49,634 nt of DNA from Verrucomicrobiia bacterium (GCA_031290985.1 JARLJW010000041.1:1-49634), one strand, 5' to 3'. Counted from the first letter of the stretch, positions 31,585 through 40,532 are shown. Made by a program: numbers and translations. The notes: generated by a model from the sequence alone, not told the origin.

Positions 31585-32394
31585 TCACTGTTTGATCCAT
31601 TCAACAATTTCTTTCGCGATGTCGTCCGGCAGCTTGTCCTTCACGACCTGCGTTTCGCGCAGTTGTTTCGGCAGCGCCACGCTGGCGAAGGCCAGGCCGT
31701 CACCGGCAAATTTCACCGGCCGGGCTTTTTGCAGTGCCGGCATGACCGAGCGCATGTTGACCATGCCGACCTGCGGATTATTTTTCGGCTCCGGCAAATT
31801 GCCGGTGGCCCAGCCAAGCAACGCCGGCGCGCCCGCGCATTTTGAAACTTGATGTTTGCCGCCCTCGATGCGTTCCAAAATTTCCAGCGATCCGTCGACG
31901 TTCACCGTGAGCCGGTCCACGCCTTGAAATTGGTCCAGAATGCCCAGGCGTTCGCCGACCATCTGCATCGTCGCCCCCGCGCCGCGCGAGGCGGACTCCC
32001 AGCCGCCGAATACCAGCAGCTTGGATTTGTCGAGCCCCGGGATCGCGGCGATGGCCTCGGCCAGCGCCGCCGCCGTATCCGTGGCATCCGTGAACCCGCT
32101 GGCCGAACCATCGAGCGCCACCAGTTCAAACGGCACTTTTTGCGCGATGGTCATCATGACCTGTTGCAGCTTGGCCTTGGGTCCCAGGCTGACCAGCCAG
32201 ACTTTCGAACCGGGCTGGCTTTTCGCCAGAGCGGCGGCTTCATAAAGCGCGTGGCCCGCCCAAGGGTCAAGGACGGCGGGCAGCATCATTTCATTTTTCA
32301 GCGCCGGCCCGGCGGGCGAGGCGATGGGTTCCAAAGTTTGCAGCGGATCAGGCACAATGCTGCCGCAGACGACGATTTGATAGGCGGTGCTCAT
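31585..32394 (-). CDS. etfB: Electron transfer flavoprotein beta subunit
   Basis: The 269-residue protein opens QIVVCGSIVPDP. NEMMLPAVLDPWAGHALYEAAALA corresponds to the LNPYDEYALEEALRL region of EtfB, and WLVSLGPKAKLQQVMMTIAQ and ATDTAAALAEAIAAI follow. The last is the AMP-binding-loop counterpart, with DATDTAATA similarity. It is followed by EtfA 31 bp downstream and preceded by a flavodoxin-fold reductase. It forms the ETF heterodimer that takes electrons from acyl-CoA dehydrogenases. The family is diverse, and this pair is clearly unlike the canonical mitochondrial type, so a dedicated role with the operon's own dehydrogenase is likely. Confidence 0.88.
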   Translation of the reverse strand: MSTAYQIVVCGSIVPDPLQTLEPIASPAGPALKNEMMLPAVLDPWAGHALYEAAALAKSQPGSKVWLVSLGPKAKLQQVMMTIAQKVPFELVALDGSASGFTDATDTAAALAEAIAAIPGLDKSKLLVFGGWESASRGAGATMQMVGERLGILDQFQGVDRLTVNVDGSLEILERIEGGKHQVSKCAGAPALLGWATGNLPEPKNNPQVGMVNMRSVMPALQKARPVKFAGDGLAFASVALPKQLRETQVVKDKLPDDIAKEIVEWIKQ

Positions 32395-32402
32395 TTATAA
32401 AA

Positions 32403-33050
32403 TCAAGGGCTTAGGCTGGTCTCAAAATTTGAAACCTGGGTGGTGGCCGACCGGGCTTCCGGCGGATAGTGGGCGCTCATGATTTCGCGCACCTCTGTCA
32501 ACCACTGCGCCCGTTGCGCGGGCGTGCTGATGATGACCACGGAAAAGGTCCGGCGCTGCACGCTTTTTACGCCGCACAGGGCGAAAATGCATTTCTTCCA
32601 AAGTGTTTCGAGGGGATCGCCGAAGATAGTCCGCTCGCGGTCTTCCGGCGTGTTGGCGGTATTGAATACAATGGCCGACTTCGCCCGGAGCAATCCCTGC
32701 GGCACGCCTTCGCCTTTGTCATTGGCCACAAAACGATACGCCACTTCCATCCGCAACACGCGGTCAATCCAACCCTTCAATATCGCCGGCGGCATCCCCC
32801 ACCAGTTCGGATGCACGATGACGATCCCGTCGGCGGCGGCGATTTCCGCGCAATGCCGCGCAACGACGGGTTCGAGCGGCGCATCCTTTTGGAGTTCGGA
32901 GGCTGGTAACAGCGCGGGAAATTGTTCCTGGCAAAGATCGTGAAAAACCACCGCGTGACCATTCTGGCGCAGCCCGTCCGCCGCCGCGCCGGCTATGGCG
33001 TGGTTGAAACTGCCCGGATTCGGGTGGGCAAGGATGATGGAGATTTTCAT
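32403..33050 (-). CDS. NAD(P)H-dependent oxidoreductase, flavodoxin-like fold
   Basis: The 215-residue protein has the N-terminal pattern ISIILAHPNPGSFNHAIA, the Flavodoxin_2/NQO1-type FMN-binding loop. IVIVHPNWWGMPPAILKGWIDRVL contains the WWGMPA-like motif of the quinone-reductase group. Length and layout fit KefF/MdaB-type NADPH:quinone reductases. It is embedded between the ETF:quinone oxidoreductase and EtfB genes with gaps of 0 and 8 bp, so it belongs to the operon. It might link NAD(P)H to the quinone or ETF pool, which is an inference from location. Confidence 0.85.
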   Translation of the reverse strand: MKISIILAHPNPGSFNHAIAGAAADGLRQNGHAVVFHDLCQEQFPALLPASELQKDAPLEPVVARHCAEIAAADGIVIVHPNWWGMPPAILKGWIDRVLRMEVAYRFVANDKGEGVPQGLLRAKSAIVFNTANTPEDRERTIFGDPLETLWKKCIFALCGVKSVQRRTFSVVIISTPAQRAQWLTEVREIMSAHYPPEARSATTQVSNFETSLSP

Positions 33051-34910
33051 TTAATTCTCCGCCGAGTGCAGCCCGCCCGTGCCGGCGCGGAAGGCGATGT
33101 TCATGCGTTCGGGATTTTCCGGATCCGCCTGCGAGCAGTTCCACAGGCACGCGCCGCAATGGACACATTTCTCCCGGTCGAAGGCGGGCACGCCGTTTTC
33201 GCCGGGCGTGATGGCCTGGCCGCTGCAGGCCTCGATGCAAATCCGCGCCTCGCATTGCTCGCAGAGTTCGGGGTGTCGGAAGACGACATGGTCCGCGCAG
33301 CCGGGCGGCGCCTGCACCTTGCCGCCCATAAGCAGCGCGTCCTGATGCGACACGAGCAATTGTCCATCAAACGGAATCGCGGCCCAGCCGGCCTGGTCCA
33401 TCAGCGCGCCATGGAGCGACACGCTCTTCGCCTTGCAGGCTTCGCGGAGCTTCGCGATGTCGCCGCGCGCGATGCGACCGGCATAATATTCTTCGAGGCT
33501 GGAAATGCGTTTCCAGGGCTGGACCGGTTCCTTGCCCAGCGAAAATTTTCCGTTCGTCAGCCCGGCGAGCGCCATGCCGATCATGCCGGTGGCCACGCCT
33601 TTTTGAAATCCGTTGCGGGATTTTTCAGCGATGCGGCCTTCCGTTTCCACCCAACTGGCGCGGCGGCGTTTGACGTAGGTTTCATCAAGGTTTTGCTTGG
33701 TGAACGGTTTCTTGGCCTTGAGCAATTCGAGCACGGTCTCGGCGAGTTGCGTGCCGGTGGCCCAGGCTTCGTCCACCCCGGAGCCGGTCAGGACATTCGT
33801 GGTGCCGCTGCCTTCGCCGATGCGCGCGTAGCCGTCACCGGTGAGGTGCGGTTCGCCGCGCCGGCCGGATTCTCCAAGCGTTTTGGCACCCCAGGAACGC
33901 AGCTTGCCGCCCTGGAGATGGCGCCAGAGATACGGATGCAGCATCCAGTGCTGAAGCTGGCGGTAGGCCGTCCGCACCGGGCTGTCAAACCAAGACGGTA
34001 CGAAAATGCCGAGCGACGCAACGCGGTCGGGATGGACATAGAGAAAACCGAAAATCTCCGGCTCGGGATAACCAAACGTGTGCAGCACGGTGCCGGGCTT
34101 GAGCGTTGTGTCGGCCGGCAAATCCACGACAAACTTCATGCCCACGGCCCAGTCGCGGATGTGATTGCCATTCGGCAGGCCAAATTCTTCGTCCAGTTGC
34201 CGGCCGACCGGACCAAACGGCCCATCGCCGACGACGGTGAGTGCGGCGCGGATGTCCATGCCGGGCGTGAAGCCGTCGGCCGGGTTTCCTTTTTTATCCA
34301 CGCCTTGATCCAGCAGGCGCACGCCAACAACTTTCTTGTCTTCCACCAGCGCCTGCGCCACGGGTGTGCCGGGCCAGATTTGAACGGTGCCGGTGCTTTG
34401 CACCTGCGCGCCGGCCCATTGCATGAACTGGCCCATGGAGAGAATCATGCCGCCGTTCTTGTGCAAAAACGACGGCGTCCACGGCAGGGTCAGCGCCTGA
34501 TGCTCAAACGGCAGCACACATTTCGCCGTGCGGATCAGCCCGTCCGCGCACCGCAACGCGGCGGAGCGGCGGCTCGCGCCGTGCGGGTCCAGCAGGTAAA
34601 CAACTTTTTCTTCGCCCACCGGCGCGGCCATCGGGATACCGGCGGTCTGGATTTCAGGGAAGCTCGCGCGCAACGCCCGCGCCCGCGTGACGATGCCGGA
34701 CACGCCGAAGCCGGTGTCATCCGCGCGTTCGTAACACAGCACCTGCGGCGGCATTCCGGGCAGGACGGCGCTCTCCACGGCGGGCGTGCCGTCGGCGTTG
34801 ACGAGTTGCCGGGACAGCGTGGTGAGAAATCCCGCCGTGGCCGGGCCGAAGCCGACGCAGACAATGTCCGCATCCATGCGCTGGCGTTCGATTTGAGGTT
34901 CTTCGTTCAT
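33051..34910 (-). CDS. ETF:quinone oxidoreductase-like flavoprotein with ferredoxin tail
   Basis: The 619-residue protein starts with an FAD motif, ADIVCVGFGPATAGFLTTL (about 14-32). The substrate domain follows, with GMILSMGQFMQWAGAQ, LTVVGDGPFGPVGRQLDEEFGLPN and LTGSGVDEAWATGTQLAETVLELL. It ends in an iron-sulfur domain. Canonical ETF-QO has one 4Fe-4S cluster ligated by four Cys. The tail here has LCEQCEARICIEACSGQ and EKCVHCGACLWNC, nine Cys in total counting an earlier one, enough for two clusters. It should take electrons from EtfAB and pass them to membrane quinone. The downstream reductase gene begins at the very next base after its stop codon. Confidence 0.87.
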   Translation of the reverse strand: MNEEPQIERQRMDADIVCVGFGPATAGFLTTLSRQLVNADGTPAVESAVLPGMPPQVLCYERADDTGFGVSGIVTRARALRASFPEIQTAGIPMAAPVGEEKVVYLLDPHGASRRSAALRCADGLIRTAKCVLPFEHQALTLPWTPSFLHKNGGMILSMGQFMQWAGAQVQSTGTVQIWPGTPVAQALVEDKKVVGVRLLDQGVDKKGNPADGFTPGMDIRAALTVVGDGPFGPVGRQLDEEFGLPNGNHIRDWAVGMKFVVDLPADTTLKPGTVLHTFGYPEPEIFGFLYVHPDRVASLGIFVPSWFDSPVRTAYRQLQHWMLHPYLWRHLQGGKLRSWGAKTLGESGRRGEPHLTGDGYARIGEGSGTTNVLTGSGVDEAWATGTQLAETVLELLKAKKPFTKQNLDETYVKRRRASWVETEGRIAEKSRNGFQKGVATGMIGMALAGLTNGKFSLGKEPVQPWKRISSLEEYYAGRIARGDIAKLREACKAKSVSLHGALMDQAGWAAIPFDGQLLVSHQDALLMGGKVQAPPGCADHVVFRHPELCEQCEARICIEACSGQAITPGENGVPAFDREKCVHCGACLWNCSQADPENPERMNIAFRAGTGGLHSAEN

Positions 34911-34976
34911 GGCTTCGTGAATAACGGCAAAGACGCAAAGGCGGTGCTTCCGCTGCTTTGCGCCTTGGCGTGAATC

Positions 34977-37193
34977 TCAGGCCGGATAATCCAGCGCCTC
35001 GCGCGTCATCACCTTGGTCAGCGCGTCGGCGGCACGGTCTTTGGCGAGGCGGCAGCCGGTGAGGCAGCCATCGAGTTTGGCGCGCAGGAGGGCGAATTCT
35101 TCCAGGCCGGCAAAGCTCACGCACGGACCGGCTTTGCACGGATGATCTTCGCCGGTTTCCGACACGTCCGAGTACGCGCGGGCGGACCCGTCAATGCCGG
35201 GGATCAGGCCTTCGAGCGACGAGAGTTCCTCGGCGCAATAGCAGGCGTGGCAGCTCTTTTGGTTCCACACGGGATGGCGGTTGTAGCCGTGGACAATTTC
35301 CGCGCAGACGCGGCCGGTTTCACCGGCGGCGCGGGCGCATTGCACATGGCAGAGGTCGCTGAAGAAGTTCACCGTCCCGGCGAGACCGCCGGCTAGTGCA
35401 GGATTTTCCGCGCCCTTGGTGTCGAGTTCCATGACGTCGAGGATGAACTGCCGGGCGGCGAGCAGCCAGCACAAGACATCGGCGAGCGGGAAGGTCACGC
35501 CCTGACGGGTCTTGTGATAGAGCTTCGTCCCGTCGGCGTCGGTGGCGGTCTGCACATGGTTGATTGTCCAGAGCCAGAGGCGCATGGCGTTGGCCAGCGC
35601 GCACGCGCCGGTGCCGGGCCGCTCGCTGCCGAGCGCGCGCATTTCCTTGATCCACTGGCGGAATTGTGCGAGGAACAGCGCGTTCGTCATCGTCAAGGAA
35701 AGTTGCATGCGCTGCACGGCTTCCGGGCCTTCGTAGGTCGCTTCGAGCTGCGCATCCATCCATTTCTGGCCGAGAAATCCCGGGCACTCCTCCGTGACAC
35801 CGTAGCCGCCCATGAGGCTGACGGCCTCGCGCATCATGTTCGCGCCGTGACCCGTGTTCCAGAGCTTGCACGCGGGGCACAGCACGTTGGCCAGCGAGTC
35901 GAGCCGGGCGTATTTCACGAGCAGGTCGTCCGAAGTTTTTCCCGTCTCAAGCAAGGCCAGGGCTTCGTTCTGTGCCCGGGTCATTTCCTTGACCGCGGCG
36001 CGGCCGGTCAAATTTTTCTCCGCAAGCAGGCGGTCCTTTTCCCGTTCCAGCGGATCCAGCTCGTCGAACAGGCGCGCGGCCTCGAAGCCGAGCGACGCGC
36101 TCGCCTCGCCGGTGGCCCAGACATCCACGAGCCGGAGGAGCGCATCCTCCTTCTGCTGGATGCCCAGTTCGTAACGCGGCGTGCCGGGCGCCCCTTCACC
36201 GCCGCGAAAACGCCGGCGCTGGTAGAGGATCACCGGCTCGACCGCGGAAAGCAGCTTGGCGCTCGTCATCAAGCCGACCGTTACGCGGGTGCGGCGGAAA
36301 ACGGCCTGGATGATTTCGCTGTGGGAGAAATTCGGGATGATGACGCCGTCTTTTACAGTGTAACCTCCAACGATGCGGTGCGCCGGCACCTTCAGGTTGA
36401 AGATCGGATCATTCGTCGAGGAAAGCTGATGGACGAGTTTCTTCGTCGGCGTGCCGCGATCCCAGATGCCCGGGTCGCCCTCCTCCAAGATCACCATGCA
36501 ACTGCCCTTGATGCGCGGGTCGTCCGAATCCACGGCGGCGGTGACGACGTTGGCGAAGCCCATGTTCGTGATGAAGCGCCCGCGCTTCTCCACTTGCAGC
36601 AGCGGCTCCTCGCCGTCTTTCCAGCCGGCGACGCGCACCTTGCCGGCGAGCATGCCGGTCTCGACGCCGACGAACGGAATCGGTTCCGTCAGCGCAAACG
36701 CCGCGCGGACCTGCTGGCGGTCTTCCCCCGCCTTCACGGGGGCCGCGCCGGCCACGTATTTTTCGCACTGCGCGGGCGTGCCGCGTTCATGGATGGGCGC
36801 GAGGCCAAGATTGCCCGCCAGGCTGCCCGTGGCGGCGCCGGCATCCACCCACGCGAGTTCAAACGCGAGGAGCGCGAGCGCCAGATTTTTTGGCCCGGCG
36901 ATGTAACCGCCCTGTTCCGGCTCCAGCGAGGCGGCGGTGATGCCGCTCTCGTCGTAATACTGGAGCAGGCTGTTTTTCTCCTTCGTCCATTCGTGTGAAT
37001 TGCGCCCGCCTGCGGCCACGAGCCGGGCGACCGGTCCCCGCGCCACCCCGCGCGCGGATTGCACGAGCATCTGGAGTTCGTAGCGTTCAGTAAATCGCCA
37101 CATGATCTGGCGGACGTCGTCGGAGGGCAGCGTGGCCAGGGTGGCCGGCGTGGCCGGCGTCCGGGACGGTTTTTTTTCAGCAACGACTTTCAT
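34977..37193 (-). CDS. Large acyl-CoA dehydrogenase with cysteine-rich C-terminal extension
   Basis: The 738-residue protein is far longer than the usual 380-400. The acyl-CoA dehydrogenase core runs to about residue 520. It shows the N-terminal helical domain, the FAD/beta domain with AFALTEPIPFVGVETG and FITNMGFANVVTAAV, and the C-terminal helical domain with GGYGVTEECPGFLGQKWMDAQLEATYEGPEAVQ. Glu488 in TYEGP is the expected catalytic base. The last 200 residues include CHACYCAEELSSLEG (about 643-657), HPCKAGPC and GCLTGCRLA, a Cys pattern I cannot assign. It leads an operon with ETF-QO, a flavodoxin-fold reductase, EtfB and EtfA, a complete path from acyl-CoA to quinone. The substrate is unknown. 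Confidence 0.85.
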   Translation of the reverse strand: MKVVAEKKPSRTPATPATLATLPSDDVRQIMWRFTERYELQMLVQSARGVARGPVARLVAAGGRNSHEWTKEKNSLLQYYDESGITAASLEPEQGGYIAGPKNLALALLAFELAWVDAGAATGSLAGNLGLAPIHERGTPAQCEKYVAGAAPVKAGEDRQQVRAAFALTEPIPFVGVETGMLAGKVRVAGWKDGEEPLLQVEKRGRFITNMGFANVVTAAVDSDDPRIKGSCMVILEEGDPGIWDRGTPTKKLVHQLSSTNDPIFNLKVPAHRIVGGYTVKDGVIIPNFSHSEIIQAVFRRTRVTVGLMTSAKLLSAVEPVILYQRRRFRGGEGAPGTPRYELGIQQKEDALLRLVDVWATGEASASLGFEAARLFDELDPLEREKDRLLAEKNLTGRAAVKEMTRAQNEALALLETGKTSDDLLVKYARLDSLANVLCPACKLWNTGHGANMMREAVSLMGGYGVTEECPGFLGQKWMDAQLEATYEGPEAVQRMQLSLTMTNALFLAQFRQWIKEMRALGSERPGTGACALANAMRLWLWTINHVQTATDADGTKLYHKTRQGVTFPLADVLCWLLAARQFILDVMELDTKGAENPALAGGLAGTVNFFSDLCHVQCARAAGETGRVCAEIVHGYNRHPVWNQKSCHACYCAEELSSLEGLIPGIDGSARAYSDVSETGEDHPCKAGPCVSFAGLEEFALLRAKLDGCLTGCRLAKDRAADALTKVMTREALDYPA

Positions 37194-37539
37194 ATTTTAA
37201 ACAGGCGTTTCAAGCAGTGTTGTTTTGGCGGAATTTGAGGAGATGGTTGACGGATTGAAGGGTAGAATCAATGATATTATATTATGCAATTGCTCTTATG
37301 AATTAATTAATGTTAATTAACATATCATTGTGCGCCGCAATCACGGGTCGCAGCCAATCGAAGATAGAAGATACCGGTGATGGGAGCCGGAGACGGAATC
37401 GACGAGATGGAATGGCCGGTTTGAGCAGGGCCGGCAAAAGCCGGCTCACGGCAAGGATTGAGACGACCCGAAAAATAGGGCAATCTGGTAACCGAAACTT
37501 CTTTGTCCGGTGACACTCGCCCTGACGAGTGACTCATTT
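37194..37539. other. Intergenic, AT-rich upstream region of the acyl-CoA dehydrogenase operon
   Basis: No gene is visible. The segment 37266-37325 is strongly AT-rich compared with its surroundings and probably carries the promoter of the minus-strand operon starting at 37193. The rest (37326-37539) has no recognisable feature beyond a weak hairpin, ACTCGccctgaCGAGT, near 37516. Confidence 0.4.
37301..37321. promoter_or_regulatory. Tandem TTAATTAA sites (possible operator)
   Basis: TTAATTAA occurs at 37303-37310 and again at 37313-37320, start to start 10 bp, one helical turn. The second is the core of the palindrome GTTAATTAAC. They lie about 110 bp upstream of the acyl-CoA dehydrogenase start. 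Such symmetric AT sites in GC-rich DNA may bind a regulator or form a promoter up-element. A single TTAATTAA also precedes the desaturase promoter at 22684. Confidence 0.35.
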
Positions 37540-37880
37540 CTACGCGGCGGCTTGGAGTTTCGCGTGGAGCAGTTCATCGGCGTAGCGCGTGGAAGCTGCT
37601 GGATGAGGACCCCGGCAAAGCAGGCAAAGATGCGCCAGTCGCGTTTTTCGTTGGCATCCGCGAGCGTGCCGCGGGAAGGGGGTTGCCGGATGCCTGTATG
37701 ATGGAGCTTGGGGCCGAAGGGCGCCGAGCAGGTTTTGATATCGCGCGAGCTTTCACGCGACGTCAGTTGGGCGAAGACGGTGCAACCTTCGTTTACAACG
37801 TGGAAAACCACCATGATACGGGGGAACGCCTTCGGGAAACGGTCGCAGAATGGAAATCGGGAAAAGCCAAAACAGCAAAG
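37540..37880 (-). pseudogene. Remnant of IS4-family (DUF4372) transposase
   Basis: On the minus strand, the segment reading TVFAQLTSRESSRDIKTCSA, then GPKLHHTGIRQPPSRGTLADANEKRDWRIFACFAGVLI (about 37800-37610), matches the DUF4372 N-terminal domain of IS4-type transposases (consensus style FAQLTYRESLRDIEACL...KLYHMGFR...STLADANE.RDWRIYADFA). Fragments on either side are in other frames: YHGGFPRC upstream and RYADELLHAKLQ downstream, ending in a stop at 37540. The catalytic domain is missing. It is a decayed relic of at least one frameshift each side. Confidence 0.7.
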
Positions 37881-38123
37881 ACATTGGTTTTACCGAAGCG
37901 AAATCGCTATCATTGAAAATTCAACCGGACAGTGCTGCTCCAATTGGACTCCTTTTTCGTTTTCCTTCACGCCTGCATTCTGCTGGTCGGTCAAAACTAG
38001 GGCACGTGTCACCATTGGCGTAAAATAAAACCTTGGGATCCATAAATCTTCCTCCGCGCCCATGGAACCATCGCCCCATAAATCCAGTTTGCACTTTCCC
38101 CCATCTTCGCGCATAAATTCCCG

Positions 38124-39650
38124 ATGCTATCACGGGTCATGTCCGCCGCCGTCACGGGGATCGACGCCTACGCCGTCGAGGTCGAGGTCAACTGCGGCTA
38201 CGGTGAGACCTTCATCGTCCTCGTTGGCCTGCCGGATGCCGCCGTCAAGGAATCCAAGGAACGCGTCTCTACCGCCATGTCCAGTTCCGGCTACAAATTT
38301 CCGATGGGCAAGTCCACCATCAACCTCGCCCCCGCCGACGTCAAAAAAGAAGGCCCCAGCTTCGATCTCCCCATCGCCCTCGGCATGTTGGCCGCCAGCG
38401 AACAGATCGAGACCGACATGCTCGACCATTTCATTGCCGTCGGCGAACTCGCCCTGACCGGCGGTGTGCGCCCCGTGAAAGGCGTCCTGCCCATCGCCCT
38501 GCGCGCCAAGGCCGATGGCAAGATCGGCATCCTCGTCCCCGTGGAAAACGCCGCCGAAGCCGCCGTGGTGAAGGGCCTGCAAGTCATCCCCGTCCAAAAC
38601 CTTCGCGAAGCCGCGCAATTTCTCGAAGGTGAAATCCGCATCAAGCCCACCAAGGTGGACATCGAAAAAATCTTCGAGCACACCGCGGAAAATGAAAATG
38701 ATTTTTCGGAAGTCAAAGGCCAGGAGAATGTGAAGCGCGCCCTGGAGATCGCCGCCGCCGGCGGCCACAACTGCCTGTTGATCGGTCCGCCCGGCACCGG
38801 CAAATCCATGCTCGCCAAGCGCCTCGCGACCATCCTCCCGCCGCTCACCTTGGATGAGGCGCTGGAGACCACCAAGATCCACAGCATCGTCGGCCTCTTA
38901 AAACCGGGTCAGGCGCTCGTGACCCAACGCCCCTTCCGCGCGCCGCACCACACCGCGAGCGACGCGGGCCTGCTGGGCGGCAACATCAATCCCACGCCCG
39001 GCGAAATTTCCCTCGCGCACCATGGCGTTCTGTTCCTGGATGAGCTGCCGGAATTCAAGCGCAGCGTGCTGGAGACCATGCGCCAGCCGCTGGAGGAAGG
39101 CATCGTCACCATTTCCCGCGCCGCCGGCACCATGACTTTCCCCAGCCAGTTCATGCTCGTCGCCGCCATGAACCCCACGCCCGACGGCAAGATGCCGGGC
39201 GAGAGCAAATCGTCCCCACGCGAGATTCAAAATTATCTCGGTCGGATCTCCGGCCCGCTGCTCGACCGCATTGACCTGCACATCGAGGTGCCGCCCGTGA
39301 AATTCCGCGAGCTGAGCAATGTGTCGCCCAGCGAAACCTCCGCGCAGATCCGCGCGCGCGTCATCGCCGCACGCAAGCTCCAGACCGCGCGCTTCGCCGG
39401 CAAAAAAAACGTCACCTGCAACGCCCGCATGGGCCCGCGCGAATTGAAATCATTTTGCGAACTGGACGAGCCCACGCGCGAATTGTTGAAGCAGGCGATG
39501 ACCGAATATAATCTCAGCGCCCGCGCCTATGACCGCATCCTGAAAGTCGCCCGCACCATCGCCGACCTGCGCGGCGGCGAAACAATTTCCGCCGATGACA
39601 TCTCCGAGGCCATCCAATTCCGCGCCCTCGACCGCCAGTTGTGGGGTTAG
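38124..39650 (+). CDS. comM: ComM/YifB-family Mg-chelatase-like AAA+ ATPase
   Basis: The 508-residue protein has an N-terminal ChlI/Lon-protease-like domain (about 1-170, with VEVEVNCGYGETFIVLVGLPDAAVKESKERVSTAM). The AAA+ core carries Walker A IGPPGTGKSMLAKR (about 218) and the HHTASDAGLLGGNINPTPGEISLAHHGVLFLDELPEF Walker B region, followed by a C-terminal Mg_chelatase_C helical domain. ComM is a DNA helicase that extends branch migration of heteroduplexes in natural transformation, and length matches the family. It is not linked to other competence genes here. The final 62 coding bases reappear, 59/62 identical, at 40558-40619, downstream of an inserted GYF gene. Confidence 0.95.
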   Translation: MLSRVMSAAVTGIDAYAVEVEVNCGYGETFIVLVGLPDAAVKESKERVSTAMSSSGYKFPMGKSTINLAPADVKKEGPSFDLPIALGMLAASEQIETDMLDHFIAVGELALTGGVRPVKGVLPIALRAKADGKIGILVPVENAAEAAVVKGLQVIPVQNLREAAQFLEGEIRIKPTKVDIEKIFEHTAENENDFSEVKGQENVKRALEIAAAGGHNCLLIGPPGTGKSMLAKRLATILPPLTLDEALETTKIHSIVGLLKPGQALVTQRPFRAPHHTASDAGLLGGNINPTPGEISLAHHGVLFLDELPEFKRSVLETMRQPLEEGIVTISRAAGTMTFPSQFMLVAAMNPTPDGKMPGESKSSPREIQNYLGRISGPLLDRIDLHIEVPPVKFRELSNVSPSETSAQIRARVIAARKLQTARFAGKKNVTCNARMGPRELKSFCELDEPTRELLKQAMTEYNLSARAYDRILKVARTIADLRGGETISADDISEAIQFRALDRQLWG

Positions 39651-39666
39651 CCTTCTCCGGGCGCCA

Positions 39667-40485
39667 CTAGCCCGGCCATTCCGGAAGTTGGTCGAGAAAA
39701 TCTTTGCCCGCCCCGGTGACCCAGACATGCTCCTTGTCAATTTTCGTGGGCGTGAGCGTTCGGCCCTTCACAACGCCCCAGATGGCTCCGCCAAAAAAGG
39801 CCACCGCACCCCCCAGCCCCAGCCAGCCCGAGGATATCACGCAGGCGACAATGATCATCACCAGCCCGCCTAGCAGCCCGAGGAAACACACAATGATGGC
39901 CACCTTCCGCTGTGTCCGGTGAACTTCACAAAGGCCGATATGCAGCACCGCTTTTTTCCGCACGATCAGGATGACAATTAACAGCACGAGGAGGTTGCAC
40001 AACAACAGCAGCAGATACGCCGGATGCTGCCAGTAGAGCACGCGTTTGAGCCGGAAACCGTTCGCCGGCGCATTGCATTTCACGCAGCGGTCCGGGAAGG
40101 GCGTTTCCGAAACCGTCACGATTTTTTTTCCCTGCCGCCATAACCCCGAACTGCCGGGCGACGCCACGCCCTCAGCCAGACGTTGCAAAAAAACCGGTTT
40201 GCACGCGGCGCAAACCAATGACTTGTTCAAGGTGATCAACTGGTCCGGCGGGAAAACCTGGCCACATTCCACGCACTTGTTTCCGAGGAGGCCGGCGGGC
40301 AATGCCGACGGCGGCGGCGGTGGTGGTGCGGTGGGTTGTGCGACGGCGAGCGGCTGCCAGTCCGGCATCCCCTCGCGCCAAATCATCGTGGTGCGGTCGA
40401 TTTTCCCTTCGTGCAACAGCGTTAGCAGCACTTCATCAGATACCGGCCCCTGCTGCTTTCCTTCTGACACATAATACCAAAGCAT
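39667..40485 (-). CDS. GYF-domain, zinc-ribbon membrane protein
   Basis: The gene encodes 272 residues from the ATG at 40485 (MLWYYVSEGKQQGPVS); a longer frame to 40587 would enter the comM-like repeat. Residues 3-48 (WYYVSEGKQQGPVSDEVLLTLLHEGKIDRTTMIWREGMPDWQPL) are a GYF_2 domain. A proline-rich linker and a zinc ribbon CVECGQVF...VCAACKP follow. A second CxxC pair (DRCVKCNAP) precedes three or four transmembrane helices (about 155-245). Proteins of this layout are common in Verrucomicrobiota and Planctomycetota, and their function is unknown, perhaps protein-protein binding at the membrane. It is convergent with comM. Confidence 0.82.
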   Translation of the reverse strand: MLWYYVSEGKQQGPVSDEVLLTLLHEGKIDRTTMIWREGMPDWQPLAVAQPTAPPPPPPSALPAGLLGNKCVECGQVFPPDQLITLNKSLVCAACKPVFLQRLAEGVASPGSSGLWRQGKKIVTVSETPFPDRCVKCNAPANGFRLKRVLYWQHPAYLLLLLCNLLVLLIVILIVRKKAVLHIGLCEVHRTQRKVAIIVCFLGLLGGLVMIIVACVISSGWLGLGGAVAFFGGAIWGVVKGRTLTPTKIDKEHVWVTGAGKDFLDQLPEWPG

Positions 40486-40532
40486 CTTTGACCATAGCCG
40501 GAACCGCGCTGCAAACACAAAACAAAAAACGA

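Noticed and set aside
32922..34973. 683-codon plus-strand open frame
   Set aside because: It is the antisense shadow of the ETF-QO and reductase genes. Its composition is rich in Arg/His/Gly without recognisable motifs.
35514..36998. 494-codon plus-strand open frame
   Set aside because: It is antisense of the acyl-CoA dehydrogenase, with low-complexity arginine-rich translation.
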